A DNA stretch of 36,920 nucleotides from Candidatus Undinarchaeales archaeon (GTDB lineage: Archaea; SpSt-1190; JASMDC01): assembly GCA_030753015.1 (NCBI GenBank), contig JASMDC010000034.1, positions 240-37,159 on the forward strand. The letters run 5' to 3'. Shown here in pieces: positions 30,763 to 36,920 of this stretch (its first letter is position 1; every line of letters starts with the position of its first letter). The position numbers and the translations under genes are program-made. The notes beneath the pieces are model-generated. The model was not told where the DNA came from and made no database searches. It was given only the letters and a program-made list of their open reading frames with translations.

Positions 30763-31392
30763 ATGGAAATGTTGGACAACATCCACTGGCTCGGTCATGC
30801 GAGCTTCAAAGTCACTGGACCGCTCACGGTCTATATCGATCCTTGGAACGTCTCCGAGACCCATGATGCTGACATCGTGCTGGTCACGCACGACCACTAC
30901 GACCACCTCTCGGTGGACGATGTCGCCCGAGTCGCCAAACCGGACGCCGTTGTCGTGGCACCCCCGGGCGCGGAGGGTAAGATCGGTCCCACGGGCCTCG
31001 CATTCCAGCCACTCGGTCCCGGGCAGGCAGCTACTGTGAAGGGTATGGCAGTCGAGGCGGTCGCTGCATACAATCCTGCTAAACCATTTCATCCCAGCTC
31101 CAACGGATGGAACGGATATGTGTTCACTCTCGACGATACACGCATCTATCATGCTGGTGATTCCGACCTGACTCCCGAGATGCAGCGCGTCACCGCTGAC
31201 ATAGTACTTCTACCGGTGGGCGGGAAGTTCACCATGGATGCGAGCGAGGCCGCGCGTGCGGTCCAGGCGATAAAGCCCAAAGCTGCCATCCCGATGCATT
31301 GGGGGACCATCGTGGGCAACGAGGACGACGCTCGACGTTTCTGCTCCATTGTTGGCATGGTAGGACTCATCAAACCAAAGGAGAGCAATTAG
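30763..31392 (+). CDS. UlaG-like metallo-beta-lactamase-fold hydrolase
   Basis: 209 residues from ATG 30763, preceded by GAGGGAT; ATG 30739 and frames further upstream overlap the previous gene. Motifs: IHWLGHASFKV, YIDPWNV, the metal site THDHYDHLS, then YNPAKPFHP, IYHAGDSDLTPEM, and AIPMHWGTIVGN with the last His. This is the small UlaG/YycJ-like group of metal-dependent hydrolases with broad activity (L-ascorbate-6-phosphate lactonase, some nucleases). The substrate cannot be inferred. It is cytoplasmic and follows the radical SAM gene with 64 nt between. Confidence 0.9.
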   Translation: MEMLDNIHWLGHASFKVTGPLTVYIDPWNVSETHDADIVLVTHDHYDHLSVDDVARVAKPDAVVVAPPGAEGKIGPTGLAFQPLGPGQAATVKGMAVEAVAAYNPAKPFHPSSNGWNGYVFTLDDTRIYHAGDSDLTPEMQRVTADIVLLPVGGKFTMDASEAARAVQAIKPKAAIPMHWGTIVGNEDDARRFCSIVGMVGLIKPKESN

Positions 31393-31442
31393 CTGAGACC
31401 GTGGGCAGGGGCTCCCGCGCACATTTACCACTCCAGGTCTAG

Positions 31443-31450
31443 GTATATAA
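31443..31450 (+). promoter_or_regulatory. TATA box of the zinc-hook-like gene
   Basis: TATATAAA lies exactly 32 nt before ATG 31475. Confidence 0.75.
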
Positions 31451-31474
31451 AACATAACGAGGAAAGGTCGCGCG

Positions 31475-31810
31475 ATGGGTACGAAGGGGAAGCTAGCGGA
31501 AAAGGCAGTGGCCCTGGAAGCGGAATTTATCAGGCTCGAGTCCCAGCGTCGCGTTCTTAGGGACGAGATACGCATCCTCGAACGTGAGGTGTACGAGCTC
31601 CATCATCTTCGGGCCGAGAAGAATGGTACATGTCCCTTCTGCAAGAGAGCCTTCACCTCCGAGGTCATCGACAACCTTCTTGTCGAACGCGAGGAAGAGC
31701 TCGAGGGCATCATTTCGGCTCTCGACGATGTGCGTGAGAGTCATGCGGAAGCCGAGAAGAATCTTGTCGATATGCACAAGAAGATGAGCGGTGGTACGAA
31801 GGACGTCTAA
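31475..31810 (+). CDS. Small coiled-coil protein with Rad50-like zinc-hook motif
   Basis: 111 residues: a first helix (about 5-48) of charged heptads, the turn GTCPFCKRAFTSEVIDNLL (about 51-69), and a returning helix (about 70-105). The CPxC turn between antiparallel coiled coils is the hallmark of the Rad50/SMC-like zinc hook, where two CxxC turns share one Zn and join two molecules. There is no ATPase head, so it would be a free-standing hook. A strong TATA box lies 32 nt upstream. The following regulator gene begins 1 nt after the stop, suggesting an operon. The role is unknown; bridging of proteins or DNA is inferred. Confidence 0.75.
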   Translation: MGTKGKLAEKAVALEAEFIRLESQRRVLRDEIRILEREVYELHHLRAEKNGTCPFCKRAFTSEVIDNLLVEREEELEGIISALDDVRESHAEAEKNLVDMHKKMSGGTKDV

Positions 31811-31811
31811 T

Positions 31812-32870
31812 ATGGTACCGCGAGGATGGACCTTCGCTCTGTTCGTATTGGCGCTACTAGCCATACCTTGTGTGGGTTATAGCTTCGATTCGATCACTTA
31901 CTCCATCAGTATCATAAACGAGACGGCCTCTGACGAGGAGATCGAGTTTACCATCATCAATGACGAGAACACGACACTGGACTCTTTCAACCATACATTC
32001 TCAGGTTCTCTCGAAGTGTTCTCAGTGCTCATGGATGGGCAGAAACCGTCTTATGAACTGCATCCACTTGATGAGCGTGGCTCACGTGTACAACTGCGAG
32101 TGCCGTTCAGTCGGCCGATTGATCCTGGGGACCGCTCCAGCTTCATTATTAAGGTCAGAACGCATGGGCATGTCGAGAAGGTGGGGGACGGGTATATGTT
32201 CTCCCGCAGCTTCGGTTTCAAAAAGCGGTCCTCCCTCTTCAAATCCTCCGTATACCTTCCCATCGGGGCCATGCTGCCCACTCCGGGAAAGGAAGAGGCA
32301 CCAGCTCTCTTCTTCCCACTGGGTGACATTTCACATGATGGCCGCAGGCTCAAACTTTCCTGGGCCGTGAACGACCTTGCTGCACGCGAGTCCTTTGTCA
32401 CCTTCATCCTCTACGAATTCCCACCAGAGGTCACTACGATCGTCAAGACCGTACTGATTGAGAATAATGATACACGTCGCATGCTAGATAGTGCGCTCAA
32501 CACCTCCGAGCTCCTGCGGGTCCAGCTCCAGGACGAGCAGTCCACGAAGCTGATGCTCTATGCATTCCTCCTTTTAGAGACCGTGGCCCTGGCACTCATC
32601 GCTTACTTCCACCTATTCTCCCGCGCCCGCGCCGCCCAGGGCGTCAGCTCCCTTATCCTCGATAGCCTTGACGAGGACGAAGCATGCGTGCTATCCAAGG
32701 TCGTGGAACAGGTCGAGCCCATCACCCAGCGTGAGATTCAGGACATCCTCGGATTCAGCAAGGCAAAGCTATCGCGAACCCTGGACCGACTCGAGGCGAA
32801 GGGTTTCATCAAGAAGGTGAGGTGTGGACGCACAAACAAGGTCCACGTCACAGAAAAAGCGCTCCGGTAA
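31812..32870 (+). CDS. Membrane-bound regulator: outer sensor domain, one TM, cytoplasmic winged helix
   Basis: 352 residues from ATG 31812 (a GTG at 31791 overlaps the previous gene). A signal peptide (about 6-24, ALFVLALLAIPCVGYS) leads to an extracytoplasmic beta-rich domain of about 200 residues with several Asn-X-Ser/Thr sites. A membrane segment follows at about 255-275 (LMLYAFLLLETVALALIAYF), then a winged helix (about 290-352: EPITQREIQDILGFSKAKLS, then RTLDRLEAKGFIKKV) of the MarR/ArsR-like kind. This architecture is known in archaea as membrane-tethered one-component regulators. The target is probably local, perhaps the zinc-hook gene or its own operon. Confidence 0.83.
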   Translation: MVPRGWTFALFVLALLAIPCVGYSFDSITYSISIINETASDEEIEFTIINDENTTLDSFNHTFSGSLEVFSVLMDGQKPSYELHPLDERGSRVQLRVPFSRPIDPGDRSSFIIKVRTHGHVEKVGDGYMFSRSFGFKKRSSLFKSSVYLPIGAMLPTPGKEEAPALFFPLGDISHDGRRLKLSWAVNDLAARESFVTFILYEFPPEVTTIVKTVLIENNDTRRMLDSALNTSELLRVQLQDEQSTKLMLYAFLLLETVALALIAYFHLFSRARAAQGVSSLILDSLDEDEACVLSKVVEQVEPITQREIQDILGFSKAKLSRTLDRLEAKGFIKKVRCGRTNKVHVTEKALR

Positions 32871-32930
32871 CGCCGCAGGATAGCTTTAAGTGCTTTGGGC
32901 GGAGAGAGGGATGCTACGAGGTGCTTGACC

Positions 32931-33341
32931 ATGAGTGAAGACAAGAAGGACAAGGATCGAAAGGATGATGTCGACGAGTCGGCGTCCGATACGATTGAGG
33001 AGAAGACGGTCGAAGCACCCCGCGAAGAGAAAGATTCACAGGAAGAGGATGCTGCTGAGGAAGAGTCTACCGAGGACGAGGAAGAAGAGGAGAAGACGGA
33101 AGAGCGAAAGCCTCTTGCTAAACGCCCAACTAAACCCCCCGCTCCCAAGAAGAAGGCGGAAGAGGCCGGTCCCCTTGGGATTCCACAGCGCGACATACTC
33201 CCGCTTGTTATTGCACTGTCAGGATTGCTGGTGATGGTATTTGCTCGGTACCAGACCGCGAACCTCAACCTGCTCTATGGAGGTCTTGGACTGGTCGTCA
33301 TTGGTGTCATCGCCTTCGTTGTCACGAGCCTCACACGATGA
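32931..33341 (+). CDS. Acidic-tail membrane protein
   Basis: 136 residues from ATG 32931, with GAGGTG in Shine-Dalgarno position. Residues 1-60 are an extreme Lys/Glu/Asp-rich, disordered segment; residues 60-85 are Lys/Pro-rich (KPPAPKKKAEE). Two membrane segments close the protein (about 90-106 and 113-132). A low-complexity cytoplasmic tail joined to a hairpin membrane anchor is seen in scaffold-like proteins, but no family is recognised. A CTTTAAG element at 32884-32890 may be its TATA box. The stop overlaps the convergent SpoIIM-like gene by 11 nt. Confidence 0.75.
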   Translation: MSEDKKDKDRKDDVDESASDTIEEKTVEAPREEKDSQEEDAAEEESTEDEEEEEKTEERKPLAKRPTKPPAPKKKAEEAGPLGIPQRDILPLVIALSGLLVMVFARYQTANLNLLYGGLGLVVIGVIAFVVTSLTR

Positions 33342-34053
33342 GGTATGCTTCGACAACGCCCGCCACCACGAGCGCGGTGCAGAGCACCCCGAGCAGACGG
33401 ACGTATGGTCTATGCACTCTTCGAACGGCGGAGTCCACGTCCCCACTGCTGTCCATGACCGTCAGGACCTCACATGCGATTGCGTAGCCTACCGATGCAC
33501 CGATAACCAGGACAGGAAGCTCTACGATCGCATGTGGGAGCACGTACCGGACGAGCGCGTAGAGACCATCGAGGCCGGTCAGGCCAGCGAGACCGAGGAG
33601 CATACCCGCGACCGCTCCATTGAGCGCCATCCCGCCTCCAGGGAAAAGGAATAGGAGGAAGTATGTGTCCTGGTCCTCGTCCGTAACATCATCCAGACCG
33701 GGATCGACATAGGCACCTAGCCTGTAGATTGCACGAGAGACCGGTCCCGGAGGGCGACGTTCGGTGATCCGTGCGAGGAACAGTCCACCAAGTGCCATGA
33801 ATAGGAGAGCAATGACGTTGTTGGCCATCAAGGCAAGGGAGATGCCAGCACCTGTCGCGCCTGCGGCCTCTCCTACTGCATGCCCGACCGCAACCGGCGC
33901 GACGACCCGGGTCATTGCCACGGTAATAGCTTGGCCTGATCGGATAGGTGCCGCGAGATTACCCAGAAAGACCAGGCCGAGGCCGAAAAGAACCCCCTCG
34001 ACGAACCTCCATAACATGTGCGGGATAGCGACCCGCACCCCGGGAGGGAGCAT
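33331..34053 (-). CDS. SpoIIM/DUF95-family membrane protein
   Basis: 240 residues from ATG 34053, directly after the CaCA stop (GTG 34062 would overlap it). About five or six membrane segments. The SpoIIM signature is clear: LFPGGGMALNGAVAGMLLGL, then YVLPHAIVELPVLVIGASVG. Archaeal homologues are widespread and of unknown biochemical role; the bacterial relative is needed for septal peptidoglycan remodelling in sporulation, which cannot apply here. It is co-transcribed with the cation exchanger and converges on the acidic membrane protein gene. Confidence 0.85.
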   Translation of the reverse strand: MLPPGVRVAIPHMLWRFVEGVLFGLGLVFLGNLAAPIRSGQAITVAMTRVVAPVAVGHAVGEAAGATGAGISLALMANNVIALLFMALGGLFLARITERRPPGPVSRAIYRLGAYVDPGLDDVTDEDQDTYFLLFLFPGGGMALNGAVAGMLLGLAGLTGLDGLYALVRYVLPHAIVELPVLVIGASVGYAIACEVLTVMDSSGDVDSAVRRVHRPYVRLLGVLCTALVVAGVVEAYLIV

Positions 34054-34054
34054 C

Positions 34055-35098
34055 CTACGCACCGGTACCTGAACCGACGATGTTCACTATGAGCGCCAAG
34101 TAGAGCAGGAACAGGAGCGAGGCCTCGAACCGAGTAAGGCGCCTGTCAATGAGCATGATGACCAGGAGGAGGGTCACCAGCACCATGGCCGGTGCATAGA
34201 ACGAGAGGATGAGGGGAGGTACCATCATCACACTACCGCCGGACATCGAGGGGTAGATAATGGAGCAAATCCCGATGACGACCAGGATGTTGAAGTTGTT
34301 CGAGCCCATTATACCGCCCGTGATCATCTCCTCTTGTCCCTTGAACTGGGATATGAGCGAGGTGACGAGCTCTGGGAGCGATGTACCGATGGCGACGATG
34401 GTGAATCCGATAATGACGTCGAGGACGTCATCGGCGATGCCCAGCATCCTGCCCACATCGGTACCGATGGAGACCGCACCGGTCACCGTTGCTCGGGAAC
34501 CTAAGAACACGAACACGATCCCCAGCAGGACAAGCATCCCGGCCTTGCGGGGAGGTATGCTTGGCTCCTCCGCCTTGCTGCGGGATCCGCGGAGGTTCGT
34601 GACATATGCCACGTACATCATAAGGAGGATGACACCTTCCAGGGGGACGATCTTCCCGTCGAGCGAGACGATGACGAACGCGAACGTGGACACAAGAAGG
34701 AAAGGGACCTCGGCAAGGAGCACGTTCCACTTGATATCGATACCATGGACCATACCACAGATACCGAGCACGAGAGTGATGTTGGCGATGTTGGAACCTA
34801 CGATGTTACCGAGCACCAGGTCAGGTTTATCGATAGTGAGAGCCATCAGCGATGCGCCAAGTTCCGGAAGGCTCGTTCCCAGTGCGACTATCGTGGAGCC
34901 GACCAAGAATGCCGGTACTCCAAAGTGGATCCCGAGATTGGACGCGCCCTCAGTGAACCGGTCAGCACCGGATACGAGCACAACGATACCACAGAGGAAG
35001 AGCAGATAGGGATTGTTCAACCCCGTCGTTGGGAATAGCATGCCCATTAATAAGAGGATAAAGGCCAGAGCTGAGGCGATATCCTGCTGACTGACCAC
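34055..35098 (-). CDS. CaCA-family Na+/Ca2+ exchanger
   Basis: 347 residues with about ten membrane segments and the two inverted alpha repeats: GSTIVALGTSLPELGASLMA with GNIVGSNIANI, and GFTIVAIGTSLPELVTSLIS with GGIMGSNNFNI. The Glu residues in SLPEL bind Ca2+ and the Asn/Ser residues bind Na+. This is the fold of the Methanocaldococcus NCX and E. coli YrbG. A central hydrophilic loop (about 170-185) separates the halves. The second GSN motif reads GSNNFNI, a normal variant. The start is GTG, 30 nt after a clear TATA box, thus probably leaderless. Confidence 0.93.
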   Translation of the reverse strand: MVSQQDIASALAFILLLMGMLFPTTGLNNPYLLFLCGIVVLVSGADRFTEGASNLGIHFGVPAFLVGSTIVALGTSLPELGASLMALTIDKPDLVLGNIVGSNIANITLVLGICGMVHGIDIKWNVLLAEVPFLLVSTFAFVIVSLDGKIVPLEGVILLMMYVAYVTNLRGSRSKAEEPSIPPRKAGMLVLLGIVFVFLGSRATVTGAVSIGTDVGRMLGIADDVLDVIIGFTIVAIGTSLPELVTSLISQFKGQEEMITGGIMGSNNFNILVVIGICSIIYPSMSGGSVMMVPPLILSFYAPAMVLVTLLLVIMLIDRRLTRFEASLLFLLYLALIVNIVGSGTGA

Positions 35099-35120
35099 GG
35101 TGGCAGCTGGGCGCTCACAT

Positions 35121-35128
35121 TTTATAAA
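35121..35128 (-). promoter_or_regulatory. TATA box of the CaCA exchanger gene
   Basis: The minus strand reads TTTATAAA, 30 nt before the GTG start at 35098. Confidence 0.7.
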
Positions 35129-35196
35129 GGCATGGGTGACGGGATTCGCCTGTTACGGGGAAACCCTTTTCAAGCTTAGGCAAGGGTGGGGTCATT

Positions 35197-36920
35197 GTGA
35201 AACGGGCCTCGAGGCTTGTCGTGGTCATGGTTGTCGCGGCACTCCTCTACATACTCCCAGAGATCTTGCGAGAGCTCTTCCTTGGAACGTACGGTTTCGT
35301 TGGCTGGCCAACCTATTACCACACACGGATCGCCCGACTCATCGTCAACGAGCAGGCCTTCCCTGAGTATGACGAGCAGTCCTTCGGCGGAAGACCCTGG
35401 TCCTATCCACCAGGATTCCCATCGCTCCTCGCTGTAGTGGCCATCGTTAATGGGTGGGAACCAAGCTTATCGGTCATCATCGTCCCCCCGATCATCGGAG
35501 CGGTCTCCATCGCTCTCGTCTATGCCATCGCCCGACGGGTCGGTGTACCCCCTCTGTTAGCAGCAGTGATATTTTCCATCAGCCCACCTCAGGTGTACTC
35601 TGCCAGTCACTCGATGTCACGTATCCTTCCCGTGTTCGAGACCTACGCTCTCCTCCTCCTGCTCCTCTGCTATCTACGCTCGCGCCGGACCGCGTACTTG
35701 GCCCTCTCTGTCCTCTGTCTCGCTACGACCTGGGGATCGCATCTTGCGGTTAGCCTCTACGCCTGTATCCTTGCAGCTGGTCTCCTCTACGAGGGGGGGT
35801 GCCGTCGTTCGGAAGCCCTTCTGCTCTTCGCAGGATCCTTCCTCCTCGTAGGTTTCTGGTATGTGCATATCTACACGACGCTCGGTATACCTGAGGAGAA
35901 CGCGTTCCACCAGAACTTCGGCGACCTGACAGCCTACTTTCCCGACCTGATCTTCGAGTTGCGGCTAACGTCCTTGAGCCTTCTTGTGTATGCTGCATCC
36001 CTCCTTGCTATCCCCATCCTCTCCCGTAGCCCCGAGGGGAGAGCTGTGGCGTGGTGGATGTTCGTGACCCTCGTGTTCGTAATGGTCGTGGGGAATCGAG
36101 AGAACATTCACCTCGCGATGCCGTTCTCGCTTGCCGCATCCGTTGTATTGCGCAAGCTCCCGCGACGTCTCATGGTCCCTATACTTGTCCTCTTGTTGTA
36201 CTATGCGTGGAACCAGACTGCGTTCATGGCGATCCTCCCCCCAAACACACCCATACTGGACGCGATGCGCTGGCTCGGCAACAATACCCCCCCGGACGCT
36301 GTCGTGCTCTCTGAGTGGTCGAAAGGCCATTGGATTGCGACAGTAGCTGGTCGACAGAACGTCATGGACTTCTTCGCTGAGTACGTGGACCATGCCGACG
36401 AGGTCTGGTGGGATACGCGCATAATCTTCCAGGGTGATAACGTTACCAAGTCCATGGGATTACTGGCCAAGTACAATGTCAGTCACATCCTCATCGACTC
36501 ACCGATGCGTCAGTGGGAGTTGTGGGGATGGGAGAAGTACGGTCTGCTCTCTTACGTCAATGATACGGAGGAGTTCAACCTTGTGTACAACAACACCTAC
36601 GCTCAGGTGTACGAGGTGCACAACACATCACCTCCCATCGAGGTCCATATCCCCAAGTTGGAGCGACAACAGAACATTTTCACAAGCCTGTCCCGTGTGC
36701 TCCCTGTGTTGGCGCTCGTTGTGGCGGGTGGTGTGTGGTGGAGCGGAACCCTCTCTACCGCTGCTCTCTCGTTGTTGATGCTTCTTATCGCGCTCCCATT
36801 CCATATCTATCCCATCGCGGCCAACGTCGCTCCTCTCGGATGGGACGCTGCGTTCCACCAACGGCTGACATCACTCCTCGGGAGCCAGGCAAACCTCCCC
36901 GTGTTCGATCCGCTCTCGAC
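35197..36920 (+). CDS. GT-C-fold membrane glycosyltransferase (STT3/AglB-like), 3' end outside window
   Basis: The frame runs from GTG 35197 to the right edge without a stop (about 575 residues seen). An N-terminal membrane helix is followed by a first outer loop with GWPTYYHTRIARL and GGRPWSYPPGFP, in the place of the metal-binding motif of GT-C enzymes. About ten further membrane segments come next, then a soluble region: MRWLGNNTPPDAVVLSEWSK with GHWIATVAG, resembling the region around the WWDYG motif of archaeal oligosaccharyltransferase AglB but reading EWSKG. Later membrane helices begin near 36690. It probably moves a lipid-linked sugar to an acceptor outside the cell. The giant surface protein in this window is a possible acceptor. 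A weak TTTTCAAG lies 30 nt upstream. Confidence 0.8.
   Translation, partial: MKRASRLVVVMVVAALLYILPEILRELFLGTYGFVGWPTYYHTRIARLIVNEQAFPEYDEQSFGGRPWSYPPGFPSLLAVVAIVNGWEPSLSVIIVPPIIGAVSIALVYAIARRVGVPPLLAAVIFSISPPQVYSASHSMSRILPVFETYALLLLLLCYLRSRRTAYLALSVLCLATTWGSHLAVSLYACILAAGLLYEGGCRRSEALLLFAGSFLLVGFWYVHIYTTLGIPEENAFHQNFGDLTAYFPDLIFELRLTSLSLLVYAASLLAIPILSRSPEGRAVAWWMFVTLVFVMVVGNRENIHLAMPFSLAASVVLRKLPRRLMVPILVLLLYYAWNQTAFMAILPPNTPILDAMRWLGNNTPPDAVVLSEWSKGHWIATVAGRQNVMDFFAEYVDHADEVWWDTRIIFQGDNVTKSMGLLAKYNVSHILIDSPMRQWELWGWEKYGLLSYVNDTEEFNLVYNNTYAQVYEVHNTSPPIEVHIPKLERQQNIFTSLSRVLPVLALVVAGGVWWSGTLSTAALSLLMLLIALPFHIYPIAANVAPLGWDAAFHQRLTSLLGSQANLPVFDPLS

Overview
The window is archaeal. It encodes an RNA polymerase subunit H, an archaeal-type Elp3, archaeal ether-lipid head-group enzymes, formylmethanofuran dehydrogenase subunits, a CaCA exchanger close to the Methanocaldococcus type, and an S-layer-like giant protein with a PGF-CTERM-like tail. 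Many genes have a TATA box (TTTATAAA, TATAAATA or TTTAAA types) about 29-33 nt before the start codon, which implies leaderless mRNAs. The DNA is moderately GC-rich and gene-dense. A euryarchaeal lineage with tetrahydromethanopterin (H4MPT) C1 chemistry, possibly Thermoplasmatota-related, fits, but I cannot place it from the sequence alone. No rRNA, tRNA, CRISPR, transposase or phage gene was seen.

Layout. 1-6830: C-terminal part of a giant secreted surface protein and a small membrane-anchored partner. 6884-9700: a two-gene operon. Its first gene fuses a DapA-family aldolase to a formaldehyde-activating enzyme (Fae); its second is an enzyme I do not recognise. 9723-10855: a tandem duplication of a promoter-plus-gene unit of unknown function. 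10865-13765 (minus): an SGNH hydrolase-like protein, a 4-oxalocrotonate tautomerase-like protein, and an aldehyde-dehydrogenase-like protein that has lost its catalytic residues. 13842-17778 (minus): an information-processing operon of elp3, a 4xCBS protein with an HPF/RaiA-like domain, rpoH with an N-terminal SAP domain, and two small membrane proteins. 17832-19546: an RDD membrane protein and an SppA peptidase. 19665-21606: an overlapping lipid operon (archaetidylserine decarboxylase, SAM methyltransferase, archaetidylserine synthase). 21658-22335: a polytopic membrane protein. 22332-24055 (minus): fwdD-fwdB. 24113-26319 (minus): an Ntn-hydrolase, an M42 peptidase and a small Cys protein. 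26406-28765: a RimK-type ATP-grasp ligase and an M20 metallopeptidase. 28800-29342: a possible 50-residue gene and a structured non-coding stretch. 29343-33341: a radical SAM protein with a Tat-like signal, an UlaG-like metallo-hydrolase, a zinc-hook-like mini protein, a membrane-bound winged-helix regulator and an acidic membrane protein. 33331-35098 (minus): a SpoIIM-like protein and a Na+/Ca2+ exchanger. 35197 to the right edge: a GT-C-type membrane glycosyltransferase, cut by the window.

The strongest candidate for a new system is the aldolase-Fae fusion with its unrecognised partner. Fae interconverts formaldehyde plus H4MPT with methylene-H4MPT. The fused lyase domain keeps the Schiff-base lysine but lacks the arginine that defines dihydrodipicolinate synthase. 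Together with fwdBD about 14 kb away, this suggests direct hand-over of formaldehyde between a 2-oxo-acid aldolase and the H4MPT C1 pathway. That function is inferred. The fusion itself is read directly from the sequence.
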